Positions 33,830 through 41,975 of a DNA stretch of 59,478 nucleotides are shown piece by piece. How positions within the stretch are numbered: the stretch's first letter is position 1; every line of letters starts with the position of its first letter. The notes under the pieces were generated by a model, which was given only the letters and a program-made list of their open reading frames with translations, did not search any database and had not been told where the DNA came from. The DNA comes from CAXXOK01 sp964640955. GTDB lineage: Bacteria; Bacillota; Clostridia; Christensenellales; Aristaeellaceae. The position numbers and the translations under genes were made by a program. The stretch spans positions 1 through 59,478 of the forward strand of contig CAZXJI010000021.1 of NCBI GenBank assembly GCA_964640955.1, given 5' to 3'.

Positions 33830-33858
33830 AGTATAGCACATAAGCGGCCGGAATACAA
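33830..33858 (-). promoter_or_regulatory. Promoter of the polA operon
   Basis: Minus-strand -10 TATACT (33830-33835) and -35 TTGTAT (33853-33858), 17-bp spacer, 40 bp upstream of the polA start codon. The -35 shares bases with the T-tract of the nrdR terminator. Confidence 0.65.
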
Positions 33859-33892
33859 AAGCCGGGCCTGCGCCCCGAAAGGCGCGCGGCCC
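33857..33892 (-). terminator. Terminator of nrdR
   Basis: Stem GGGCC-GCGCC (33864-33874) with GGCGC-CGGCCC (33881-33892), with a small bulge. On the minus strand it is followed by CGGCTTTTG, the T-run being at 33857-33860. Confidence 0.6.
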
Positions 33893-33973
33893 CGCAAAGC
33901 CAGCGTCATCTCGCTTTTCGGGGCCGCGGGGCCGAAGGTAATGAAACGTAACAAATGGGCGGAACCGGCGGGG

Positions 33974-34459
33974 TCAGGGGTTTTCCGCCTCCTGCGCCTT
34001 TTGCTTGTTCTCGTTGACGAGCTTGTTGAGCTCCTCCATGAAGCTGCTGACGTCCGTAAACTGGCGGTAGACGCTGGCGAAGCGCACGTAGGCGACCTCG
34101 TCGAGCTTTTTCAATTCCTCCATCACCAGTTCGCCGATGCGCCGGCTGCTGAACTCGTTCTCCCCGCTGCCGTAGACCGCCTTTTCCACCTTTTCCTCGA
34201 TGGCGTCGATGTCCGCCATGCTCACGGGCCGCTTTTGGCAGGCATGGATGAGCCCGTTCTTGATTTTCTCGGCGCTGAAGGGCTCGCGGCGCATGTCCTT
34301 TTTCACCACCATGACCACGGTGGTCTCGATCTTCTCATAGGTGGTGAAGCGCCGGCCGCAGCGCATGCATTCCCGCCGCCTGCGGATGCTGGTGCCTTCC
34401 TCCGTGGGCCGGCTGTCGATGACGCGCGAATCCAGGTATCCGCAATACTGGCATCTCAT
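33974..34459 (-). CDS. nrdR: Transcriptional repressor NrdR
   Basis: A 161-residue repressor of ribonucleotide reductase genes. The N-terminal zinc ribbon reads 'MRCQYCGYLDSRVIDSRPTEEG' with the second pair in 'RRRECMRCGRRFTTYE'. It is followed by an ATP-cone ('VVMVVKKDMRREPFSAEKIKNGL...'), which senses ATP/dATP. The open frame extends 60 codons upstream, but ATG 34459 gives exactly the conserved N-terminus. Length is normal apart from a short acidic tail. No ribonucleotide reductase genes or NrdR boxes were found in the window. It has its own promoter and terminator. Confidence 0.97.
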   Translation of the reverse strand: MRCQYCGYLDSRVIDSRPTEEGTSIRRRRECMRCGRRFTTYEKIETTVVMVVKKDMRREPFSAEKIKNGLIHACQKRPVSMADIDAIEEKVEKAVYGSGENEFSSRRIGELVMEELKKLDEVAYVRFASVYRQFTDVSSFMEELNKLVNENKQKAQEAENP

Positions 34460-34508
34460 AGGGAACCGCCTTTCCTGCTGGACATGAGTGCGCAAATAAC
34501 TTCTCATC

Positions 34509-34537
34509 ATTATAATCCAATCAAATCGGGCTGGCAA
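34509..34537 (-). promoter_or_regulatory. Promoter of nrdR
   Basis: Minus-strand perfect -10 TATAAT (34509-34514) and -35 TTGCCA (34532-34537) with a 17-bp spacer, about 50 bp upstream of the nrdR start. Confidence 0.8.
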
Positions 34538-34610
34538 GAGCGCCGCCTTTCGCGCGCCCCGCGCCCTTTTCCGCGCGCGCCGAATCCGTCTCGCCGACAT
34601 GCGACGGCGC

Positions 34611-34640
34611 TTGACACACATGCTTCGGCCATTGTACAAT
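34611..34640 (+). promoter_or_regulatory. Promoter of prfC
   Basis: Consensus -35 TTGACA (34611-34616) and -10 TACAAT (34635-34640), 18-bp spacer, about 80 bp upstream of the prfC start codon. It is divergent from the nrdR promoter. Confidence 0.8.
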
Positions 34641-34719
34641 AATTTGTTTGAACACCTTATTCAGGGGGACGTATGCCCACGCGCCGTTCCCCTCCCACCG
34701 AAGCGGAGGCTCCGACCGA

Positions 34720-36336
34720 ATGACGCAACTGCCCACTACCGAGGCGTACCGGGATCAGATCGATAAACGACGCACGTTTGCCATCATCAGCCACCCCGAC
34801 GCAGGCAAAACGACGCTGACCGAGAAGCTGCTGCTCTACGGCGGCGCCATTCGCCAGGCCGGGAGCGTGAAGGCCCGCAAGGCCGAGCGCCACGCCACCA
34901 GCGACTGGATGGAGATCGAAAAACAGCGCGGCATCAGCGTAACGTCCAGCGCCATGCAGTTTTCCTACGACGGCTACCACATCAACATTCTGGATACCCC
35001 CGGCCACCAGGACTTCAGCGAGGACACCTACCGCGTGCTGGTCGCGGCCGACGCGGCCGTGATGCTCATCGATGCGGCCAAGGGCGTGGAAGCGCAGACC
35101 ATCAAGCTGTTCAAGGTGTGCCGCATGCGCGGCATCCCCATTTTCACTTTCGTCAACAAGATGGACCGGGCCGCCAAAGACCCCTTCGCCCTCATGGAGG
35201 ACATTGAAAACGTGCTGGGCATCCGCACCTGCCCCATGAACTGGCCCATCGGTGTGGACGGCGATTTTCAGGGCGTGTACCTGCGCGACTCGGACCGGAT
35301 CACCCTGTACAGCGGCGGCGACCACGGCGCGACCATGGCGCGCAAAACGCAGGTGGCGCCGGATTCCCCCGAGGCCCAAAAGCTGCTGGCGGCCCATTAT
35401 CTGGATCGTTTGCGAAGCGAGATCGAGCTTTTGGACGTGGCGGGCGACCCGTTCGACCGCGAGGCGGTGCTCCACGGGAAACTCACCCCCATGTTCTTCG
35501 GTTCCGCCATCACCAACTTTGGGGTGGAGCCGTTCCTGGAAGCGTTTCTGAACATCACGCCCCCGCCGCTCCCCCGCATGAGCGACCAGGGCGAGGTGAG
35601 GCCGGAGAGCGACTTCTTCAGCGGCTTCGTGTTCAAGATTCAGGCGAACATGAACCCCGCCCACCGCGACCGGCTGGCGTTCGTCCGCGTGGTGTCCGGC
35701 GAGTTCAAAAAGGACATGAACGTATGGCTCAGCGGGGACGATAAGCTCATCCAGCTCAAACAGCCCCAGCAGTTTATGGCCAACGAGCGCGAAGCGGTGG
35801 AGACGGCCTACCCCGGCGACATCGTGGGGCTGTTCGACCCCGGCTTTTTCCACTTGGGCGACACGCTCTCCGACGGCCCGAGGCTTCGGTTCAGCTCCAT
35901 CCCCATCTTCGCGCCGGAGCACTTCGCGCGCGTGCGCCCCGAGGACAGCATGAAGCGCAAGCAGTTCTTAAAGGGCATGTCGCAGTTGGCCGAGGAGGGC
36001 GCCATACAGCTTTTCACCCGCACGGAAACGGGCTTTGAGGAGCTTTTGTGCGGCGTGGTGGGCATGCTGCAGTTCGACGTGCTCACCCACCGGCTGCGAA
36101 CGGAATACGGCGTGAGCCTGCTGATGGACACGCTCCCCTTCCGCTTCGTGCGCTGGGTCACGCAGTCGCCCCTGCCCGCGGACAGGCTCAAGCTGACCTC
36201 CACCAGCGGCCGCGCGGTGGACGGCGACGGCCGGGACGTGCTGCTGTTTGAAAACGAGTGGTCCATTCGCCTGGCGACGGAAAACAACCCCGGTCTGACC
36301 CTTGCGGAAACCGCAAGCCGGGTCACCTACGAATAA
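34720..36336 (+). CDS. prfC: Peptide chain release factor 3
   Basis: A 538-residue translational GTPase that recycles RF1/RF2 from the ribosome after termination. G motifs are 'IISHPDAGKTTLTEKLLLYGG' (G1), 'RGISVTSS' (G2), 'DTPGHQDFSEDTYR' (G3) and 'NKMDR' (G4). The RF3-specific 'RQAGSVKARK' segment after G1 distinguishes it from EF-G. Domain II and the C-terminal domain are complete. ATG 34720 fits the family start and has a GGAGG site; the open frame is longer upstream. The next gene, typA, is another translational GTPase. Confidence 0.96.
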   Translation: MTQLPTTEAYRDQIDKRRTFAIISHPDAGKTTLTEKLLLYGGAIRQAGSVKARKAERHATSDWMEIEKQRGISVTSSAMQFSYDGYHINILDTPGHQDFSEDTYRVLVAADAAVMLIDAAKGVEAQTIKLFKVCRMRGIPIFTFVNKMDRAAKDPFALMEDIENVLGIRTCPMNWPIGVDGDFQGVYLRDSDRITLYSGGDHGATMARKTQVAPDSPEAQKLLAAHYLDRLRSEIELLDVAGDPFDREAVLHGKLTPMFFGSAITNFGVEPFLEAFLNITPPPLPRMSDQGEVRPESDFFSGFVFKIQANMNPAHRDRLAFVRVVSGEFKKDMNVWLSGDDKLIQLKQPQQFMANEREAVETAYPGDIVGLFDPGFFHLGDTLSDGPRLRFSSIPIFAPEHFARVRPEDSMKRKQFLKGMSQLAEEGAIQLFTRTETGFEELLCGVVGMLQFDVLTHRLRTEYGVSLLMDTLPFRFVRWVTQSPLPADRLKLTSTSGRAVDGDGRDVLLFENEWSIRLATENNPGLTLAETASRVTYE

Positions 36337-36389
36337 GGCGGCGCCCGCCGACTGTTAAAGAGGCGCGACAGAAAGGAAGAGTATTCCGA

Positions 36390-38216
36390 ATGGTTCGTAA
36401 CGATATCCGCAACATCGCCATTATCGCCCACGTGGATCACGGCAAAACCACCCTCGTGGACGAGATGCTCAAGCAGGGCGGCGTGTTTCGCGAAAACCAG
36501 CAGGTGGCCGAACGCGTCATGGACTCCAACGACATCGAACGCGAGCGCGGCATCACCATCCTGGCCAAGAACACCGCCGTGCACTACCACGGCACGAAAA
36601 TCAACATCGTTGATACGCCCGGCCACGCCGATTTCGGCGGCGAGGTGGAGCGCGTGCTCAAAATGGTGGACGGGGTGCTATTGCTGGTGGACAGCTTCGA
36701 AGGGCCCATGCCCCAGACCCGTTTCGTATTGCAGAAGGCGCTCAACCTAAAGCTGCCCGTGATCGTGGTCATCAACAAGGTCGACCGCCCCGACGCCCGC
36801 TGCGAGGAAGTGGTGGACGAGGTATTGGACCTGTTCATCGACCTGGGCGCGGACGCGACGGCGCTGGATAAGCCCATCGTGTACGCGTCCGCCCGCGAAG
36901 GCACCGCCACGCTGGACATGAACGAGCCGAGCCTGGACCTGCGGCCCCTGTTCGAAACGATCCTTTCGCACATTCCCGCGCCCGAGGGCGACATGGACGC
37001 CCCCGCGCAGGTGCTGATCTCCACCATCGACTACAACGAGTACGTGGGCCGCATCGGCATCGGGCGCATCAACCGCGGCACGCTTGCGACCGGCATGAAC
37101 GTGGTGAAAACCAACTACGACACCGGGGTGGTCAGCCAGCCGCTTCGGCTGACCAGCCTGTACACCTTCGACGGACTCAAGCGCCTGCCGGCCGAGACGG
37201 CCTCCATGGGCGACATCGTCGCCATGAGCGGGCTGGAGGACATCCAGATCGGCGATACGGTATGCGATCCGGTGGCGGTCGAGGCCCTGCCCTTCGTGAG
37301 CATCACCGAGCCTACGGTGGTCATGACCTTCTCCGTCAACAACAGCCCCTTCGCGGGCCGCGAGGGCACCTACGTGACCAGCCGCCACCTGCGCGCCCGT
37401 CTGTTCAAGGAGCTGCAGACCGACGTAAGCCTGCGCGTGAACGAAACCGACAGCCCCGACGCCTTCGAGGTGCGCGGCCGGGGCGAACTGCACCTGAGCA
37501 TCCTCATCGAGAACATGCGCCGCCAGGGGTACGAGTTTCAGGTCAGCAAGCCGCAGGTCATCTACCGGGAGATCGACGGAAAAAAGTGCGAGCCGATCGA
37601 GCGGATGGTGGCGGACGTGCCCCAGGCCTACGCCGGCGCCGTGATCGAGAAGATCGGGCGCCGCCGCGGAACGCTGGAAAACATGCACGGCCTGAACCGC
37701 GTGCGGCTGGAGTTCCTCATTCCTTCCCGCGGGCTGTTCGGCTACCGCAGCGAGTTTATGACCGACACGCGCGGCGAGGGCATCATGAGCGCGGTGTTCG
37801 AGCGCTACGAGCCCGTGAAGGGCGACATTCCCCACCGCAGCGCGGGCGCGCTGGTCTGCTTTGAGACCGGCGAGGCCACCAGCTACGGGCTTTTCAACAC
37901 CCAGGAGCGGGGCACGCTGTTCATTACCCCGCAGACGCAGGTGTACAAGGGCATGATCTGCGGGCAGAACGCGCGGCCGGACGACCTGGTGGTAAACGTC
38001 TGCAAGCAAAAGCACGTCACCAACATGCGCAACGCCAGCGCCAGCGAGGACAGCCTGAAGCTGGTGGGCGTCCACCCCATGACGCTGGAAGAATGCCTGG
38101 AATTCATCGACGACGACGAACTGCTGGAAGTCACCCCGCAAAGCCTGCGCATGCGCAAGCGGGAGCTGAGTCATCAGGATCGCGCGCGGGCGGCCGCCCG
38201 CGCGAAAACCGAGTAA
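36390..38216 (+). CDS. typA: Ribosome-binding GTPase TypA/BipA
   Basis: A 608-residue translational GTPase involved in ribosome assembly and stress or cold adaptation. It starts 'NDIRNIAIIAHVDHGKTTLVDEML' (G1), then 'ERERGITILAKNTAV' (G2), 'DTPGHADFGGEVERVL' (G3) and 'NKVDRPDAR' (G4). The BipA-specific C-terminal part includes 'GRGELHLSILIENMRRQGYE' and 'CKQKHVTNMRNASASED', the hallmark loop. It is 53 bp after prfC, with a GAAAGGAAGA site, and is probably co-transcribed with it. Confidence 0.97.
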   Translation: MVRNDIRNIAIIAHVDHGKTTLVDEMLKQGGVFRENQQVAERVMDSNDIERERGITILAKNTAVHYHGTKINIVDTPGHADFGGEVERVLKMVDGVLLLVDSFEGPMPQTRFVLQKALNLKLPVIVVINKVDRPDARCEEVVDEVLDLFIDLGADATALDKPIVYASAREGTATLDMNEPSLDLRPLFETILSHIPAPEGDMDAPAQVLISTIDYNEYVGRIGIGRINRGTLATGMNVVKTNYDTGVVSQPLRLTSLYTFDGLKRLPAETASMGDIVAMSGLEDIQIGDTVCDPVAVEALPFVSITEPTVVMTFSVNNSPFAGREGTYVTSRHLRARLFKELQTDVSLRVNETDSPDAFEVRGRGELHLSILIENMRRQGYEFQVSKPQVIYREIDGKKCEPIERMVADVPQAYAGAVIEKIGRRRGTLENMHGLNRVRLEFLIPSRGLFGYRSEFMTDTRGEGIMSAVFERYEPVKGDIPHRSAGALVCFETGEATSYGLFNTQERGTLFITPQTQVYKGMICGQNARPDDLVVNVCKQKHVTNMRNASASEDSLKLVGVHPMTLEECLEFIDDDELLEVTPQSLRMRKRELSHQDRARAAARAKTE

Positions 38217-38275
38217 ACGCGCCTTCCGCTCCCGCCGCCAGGCCGCCGCGCCGTATGCGAAAAAGGAGGTTCATC

Positions 38276-39832
38276 ATGAAGCAACCGTTATTCACCCGCC
38301 TGTGCGCGCTGATCCTCACGCTGTGCCTGTGCGCGGCTCCCGCCTTTTCCACGGCGGAAACGTGGCTGCCGGACGGCGAGGTGACCCATACGGATTTCAC
38401 CCTGAGCCTCGGGCTTCACGCCGACGCCTTCCCCGCGGGCAAGGCGCACCTGAGCGACTGGGAAACGTACCTGAACAAGCTCAGCCTGCGCGGCTCCATG
38501 GATTCGCTGGCGATGTTCACTCCCACCAGCCGCGTGTATATGGACGCGGCCCTGCAATTGAACGGCGAAGACCGGTTCCCCTTCGTGTACGACGGCTATT
38601 ACAGCTATCGTTATCTGCTTTCCCCCGCGTTCAACGGCGAGGTATTGTACTTCCAGATGTACAACTTTCTGGAGTTTATGCTCAAGCCCTATTACTACAT
38701 GGAGCTGCCCACGCAGTACCTGGCGCTGCTGATGTACCCGGACGCGGCCTACTGGCTGGGCGACAGCTACTATACCCCCGTTAGGGAAATGCTAGCCCAG
38801 GCCCGGGAGGATGCGCAGGCCCAGGCCGCCGAGGCGGAGGAAGCGGACGCCGAAACCGGCGACACCGCGACGGACGGCACGGTGGACGGCGTCGCCGTCA
38901 TCGGCGGCGCGGACGGCCCGACGGCCATTTATCTGACGGGGACGGACGCGGAGGCCGGAACGCTCACCTACACCGTTCCCTACGAGGATCTCTACGAGCT
39001 GTGCGAGACGCTGGACCTGATCGTCAACGACGATTACGACCTGAGCCGCGCGTACTACTTTTTCACCTGCCTGCTGACCGACCTGTACGCAAGCGACATG
39101 ACGCTGGAGATTCTCGGCAACCTGGAATACGAGCTGGACGCGCTCGACCCCAACCAGGACGGCATGACCGTTACGGAAACGCCCGATTCGCTCACGTGCG
39201 TCATCGGCGACACCGTGGTGTTCAACCGTGTGAACGACGCGGGCGCGACCGCCTTTACCCTCACCCTGCCCACCGCCGAGGGCTACGAGGTGGTGTTCGA
39301 TTACCGCTGGACGCCCGCCGAAACGCGGGGCGCGGCGCTTAGCGCGTCGCTGTCGCTGACCTCCGACGGGGCGCAGGCGTTGCTGGTGACCGCCGAGGGC
39401 GAAGGGCTGCCCCGCGAGGGCGACCTTACCGGCGAGGGCAGCCTGACGCTGGCCGCTTCCGGTTCGCTGCTGTCCGACGCGCCCGCCTCCCAGACCTTCG
39501 TGTTCAACTGGAGCCGCACCGCCGCCGAAAAGCCCTACACGCTTGATCTGACGGTGGACTGGCTCCACCCCGACACCCTCCTGCCGGCGCTTACGCTTGC
39601 CTTCAGCGGCACGCTTTCCACCGTGGACAAGAGCGTGTTCGTCGACGGCAACTACCCGCAGAACGACTTTTTCAGCCTGAACGAGACGTACCTGGAAGAG
39701 TATAAGGAAAAGCTGATGCGCACCGTGGCGCTGAAGCTTGCGCCCTTCGTGCTGGAAATGCCTTCCGGCGTCTTGGACGACCTCTACCGCTTCTCCTACG
39801 ACACGGATATCCTCGTGTCGTTCATGGAATAG
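38276..39832 (+). CDS. Uncharacterised secreted protein with a GGADGPTAI-type motif
   Basis: A 518-residue exported protein. A signal peptide (residues ~8-26, 'LCALILTLCLCAAPAFS') has no clear lipobox. Residues ~30-180 are rich in Tyr and Phe; a short acidic Ala/Glu stretch (~178-200) follows; residues ~206-222 read VAVIGGADGPTAIYLTG. The C-terminal ~230 residues are beta-rich and Thr/Ser-laden, suggesting lipid- or polymer-binding beta-sheet. The GGADGPT block is otherwise known from the beta subunit of sodium-pumping decarboxylases, to which the rest of this protein has no likeness. AAAGGAGG stands 7 bp before the ATG. Function unknown. Confidence 0.75.
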   Translation: MKQPLFTRLCALILTLCLCAAPAFSTAETWLPDGEVTHTDFTLSLGLHADAFPAGKAHLSDWETYLNKLSLRGSMDSLAMFTPTSRVYMDAALQLNGEDRFPFVYDGYYSYRYLLSPAFNGEVLYFQMYNFLEFMLKPYYYMELPTQYLALLMYPDAAYWLGDSYYTPVREMLAQAREDAQAQAAEAEEADAETGDTATDGTVDGVAVIGGADGPTAIYLTGTDAEAGTLTYTVPYEDLYELCETLDLIVNDDYDLSRAYYFFTCLLTDLYASDMTLEILGNLEYELDALDPNQDGMTVTETPDSLTCVIGDTVVFNRVNDAGATAFTLTLPTAEGYEVVFDYRWTPAETRGAALSASLSLTSDGAQALLVTAEGEGLPREGDLTGEGSLTLAASGSLLSDAPASQTFVFNWSRTAAEKPYTLDLTVDWLHPDTLLPALTLAFSGTLSTVDKSVFVDGNYPQNDFFSLNETYLEEYKEKLMRTVALKLAPFVLEMPSGVLDDLYRFSYDTDILVSFME

Positions 39833-39864
39833 CCCGAAAGCCTTTGTACACCCGGCCCGACGTG

Positions 39865-39893
39865 TTGCCCTTTCCGGACTTTTACGGTATACT
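39865..39893 (+). promoter_or_regulatory. Promoter of the GntR-type gene
   Basis: -35 TTGCCC (39865-39870) and -10 TATACT (39888-39893), 17-bp spacer, 27 bp upstream of the start codon. Confidence 0.65.
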
Positions 39894-39919
39894 GTTGGTG
39901 ATTGCCGGGAGGTGAGCGT

Positions 39920-40636
39920 ATGCCGGGCGCGCCTTTGGAAAAGGGAAGTCAGAACCCGCTGTATCAGCAACTGATGCGGCGTTTGAAAAACGATATCGTC
40001 GCGGGCGTTTATCCCGCCGGCGGGCGCATCCCCAGCGAGCAGGCCCTGTGCGCAGCGTACGGGGTCAGCCGCGTTACCGTGCGCAAGGCGCTTTTGGACC
40101 TGGTGCAGGACGGGCTTTTGCTGCGCAGGCAGGGCAAGGGGACGTTCGTGGCGGACGCGCGCCTCACGCGGGATTTGCAGCACGTAACCAGCTTTACGGA
40201 CGCGTGCACGCGCATGGGTCGCCGGGCTTCCAGCCGCCTGGTGGACGTGAAGCGCGAGCTCGCCCACCCCGAGGACGTGGAGCGCCTGGGCGTGCCCGAA
40301 GGCGGCGAGGTGATCGAGCTTTGCCGGCTGCGCCTGTGCGACGGCGAGCCCGTGATGCTGGAATACAACCGTTTTCCCGCCGCGTACGACTTTATCGAAA
40401 AGGATCCGCCCGCAGGCTCGCTGTACGACGCGCTGCGCGCCCACGGCCTCATTCCCAGCCGCGCCACGCACGATATCGCGCTGGGCCACGCCAACACGAC
40501 TGTCAGCCGCCAGCTGTCCACCGCCGTGGGCGAGGCGCTGCTGATTCTGGAAGAAACGGTGTACGACCAGCAGGACCGCCCCCTGCACACCAGCCGCCAA
40601 TGGATACGCGGCGACAAGTTCACCTTTCGCATTTAG
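39920..40636 (+). CDS. GntR family transcriptional regulator (HutC/UTRA type)
   Basis: A 238-residue regulator. The winged helix is at residues ~10-80 ('NPLYQQLMRRLKNDIVAG...IPSEQALCAAYGVSRVTVRKAL...GKGTFVA'). It is followed by a UTRA ligand-binding domain ('LVDVKRELAHPEDVERLGV', 'VIELCRLRLCDGEPVMLEYN', 'LILEETVYDQQDRPLHTSRQWIRGD' region). Such proteins respond to sugar phosphates, amino sugars or histidine derivatives. The target genes are not evident from the neighbourhood. ATG 39920 is 7 bp after GGGAGG and is preferred over an in-frame TTG upstream. Confidence 0.94.
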   Translation: MPGAPLEKGSQNPLYQQLMRRLKNDIVAGVYPAGGRIPSEQALCAAYGVSRVTVRKALLDLVQDGLLLRRQGKGTFVADARLTRDLQHVTSFTDACTRMGRRASSRLVDVKRELAHPEDVERLGVPEGGEVIELCRLRLCDGEPVMLEYNRFPAAYDFIEKDPPAGSLYDALRAHGLIPSRATHDIALGHANTTVSRQLSTAVGEALLILEETVYDQQDRPLHTSRQWIRGDKFTFRI

Positions 40637-40711
40637 CGGGAAACGGCGGAGCCGTTCCCCTGCAACGAATCCGTTTTCCCATTCGACCGATTTAGAAAGA
40701 AGAGATTTTAA

Positions 40712-41707
40712 CTGGAAACATCCAAATTCGCCCTGTTCGTAGACCTGGAGAACTGCGGCGCGAAGGTATCCACGCTTCTGAGCGTGCTTGAAAAGGTCAA
40801 GATTCGCGGCGACATCCTGCTGGGCAAGGTGTACGGCTACACCGACCAGTACAGCGACCTCAAGGAAGTGCTTCTAAGCAACACCTTCACGGTCGTGCCC
40901 AGCCTGCGCTACGGCATCAGCCAGAAGAACAACGCCGATATCCTGCTGGTGATCGACGCGCTGGAGGTGGCCTACACCAACCCGCTCATCGACAGCTTTT
41001 GCATCGTGTCCGGCGACAGCGACTACACGCCGCTGGTCGGGCGGCTGAAAAGCATGGGCAAGTTCGTGTTGGGCATCAGCCGAAGCGAGGCCGCCAGCAA
41101 CATTTTCATCAACGCCTGCAACGAGTTTCAGTTCCTGGAGAACGTCGGCGGCCGCGCGCGCAAACCCGAGGACAAGAAGAAGGCCGCCGCGGCCGACAAG
41201 GAGCCGCTGGACGAACAGGAGCTCAACAAGCTCATCGAGAACATTCTGGACGAGCAGACCGACAAGGACGAGCTCTACGCAAGCGAGCTCAAGGGCATTC
41301 TGCTGCGCCTGCGCCCGGACTTCAACGAAAAGGCGTTCGGCTGCACCACGTTTTTGAAGGTGCTGGACAAGCTGGCTCACAAGTACGGCAATCTCCGCGT
41401 GCGCAACAACAACTTCAACGTCATGGTGTCGCTGGGCACCCCCGCCAAGGAAGCCGCCGCGCCGCAGCTGACCAAGGACAACTGGAAGGATGCTTTCCGC
41501 GACCAGCTCCAGCGCTACAAGGACGGCGGCTTCGACCGCGTCAACCCCAGCATCCTCAAGGCGGACATCCAGGCCACCTATCCCGATTTTGCCGAGCGCG
41601 CGCTGGGCTTCAAGCGCTTCAGCGACCTGCTCAAGGCGCTGGAGAAGGACAAGATTCTCGAAGTGGAGATGGACGAGCAGAAAACCATGCTTGTCAAAGT
41701 GCCCTAA
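40712..41707 (+). CDS. NYN domain protein with two LOTUS/OST-HTH domains, apparent CTG start
   Basis: A 331-residue protein. Residues 1-~150 are a NYN (PIN-like) nuclease domain: 'KFALFVDLENCG' with the conserved Asp11, 'DILLVIDALEVAY' and 'FCIVSGDSDYTPLVGRLKSMGKFVLG'. Two winged-helix LOTUS-type modules follow (~170-250 and ~260-331). Such proteins bind or cleave RNA. The only ATG (40784) would delete the first beta strand and Asp11. An in-frame TAA ends one base before CTG 40712, which is 8 bp from an AGAAAGAAGAG site, so CTG is the most likely start. A sequencing error or other rare start is the alternative. Confidence 0.85.
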   Translation: METSKFALFVDLENCGAKVSTLLSVLEKVKIRGDILLGKVYGYTDQYSDLKEVLLSNTFTVVPSLRYGISQKNNADILLVIDALEVAYTNPLIDSFCIVSGDSDYTPLVGRLKSMGKFVLGISRSEAASNIFINACNEFQFLENVGGRARKPEDKKKAAAADKEPLDEQELNKLIENILDEQTDKDELYASELKGILLRLRPDFNEKAFGCTTFLKVLDKLAHKYGNLRVRNNNFNVMVSLGTPAKEAAAPQLTKDNWKDAFRDQLQRYKDGGFDRVNPSILKADIQATYPDFAERALGFKRFSDLLKALEKDKILEVEMDEQKTMLVKVP

Positions 41708-41726
41708 GCGGTCGCTGACGCTCCCT

Positions 41727-41869
41727 TTGGGGAAGGCACCGAAAGGAAGCGTGCATGCAGTGCATGCCGCCGCGGAGCGGCGAGCGACCTGAAGGTGAGC
41801 AGCGAAGCGAGCCGGTGAACGGAAGTGAAACCGGCGATGACTGAGCAATCGGAGACTTCCCTTCCCCAA
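41727..41869. repeat. Intergenic repeat-like element bounded by a 10-bp inverted repeat
   Basis: TTGGGGAAGG at 41727-41736 is matched in inverted orientation by CCTTCCCCAA at 41860-41869. Between them lies low-complexity purine-rich sequence with GAAGCG/GAGCGG steps and the palindromic GCATGCAGTGCATGC. The composition resembles the short dispersed intergenic repeats common in gut Clostridia. No gene fits this 268-bp gap (41708-41975). A further hairpin CCCGCGCC/GGCGCGGG lies at 41881-41900 without a T-tract. Confidence 0.45.
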
Positions 41870-41975
41870 CCTTTCCCCAGCCCGCGCCTGCGGGCGCGGG
41901 ACGAGAGTATGGCCGGTTTTCGCACGCCTGGCATCCCGGGAGACGCGCGCGAACGTCCCAAAGGAGGAACCCCGT

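Noticed and set aside
38255..38275. Earlier ATG (38255) for the secreted GGADGPTAI protein
   Set aside because: It lies before the AAAGGAGG site, while the ATG at 38276 is spaced 7 bp after it and gives a clean signal peptide.
40784..41707. Start of the NYN gene at the first ATG (40784)
   Set aside because: It would remove the first beta strand and the conserved Asp of the NYN fold; the upstream codons to 40712 encode exactly these residues.
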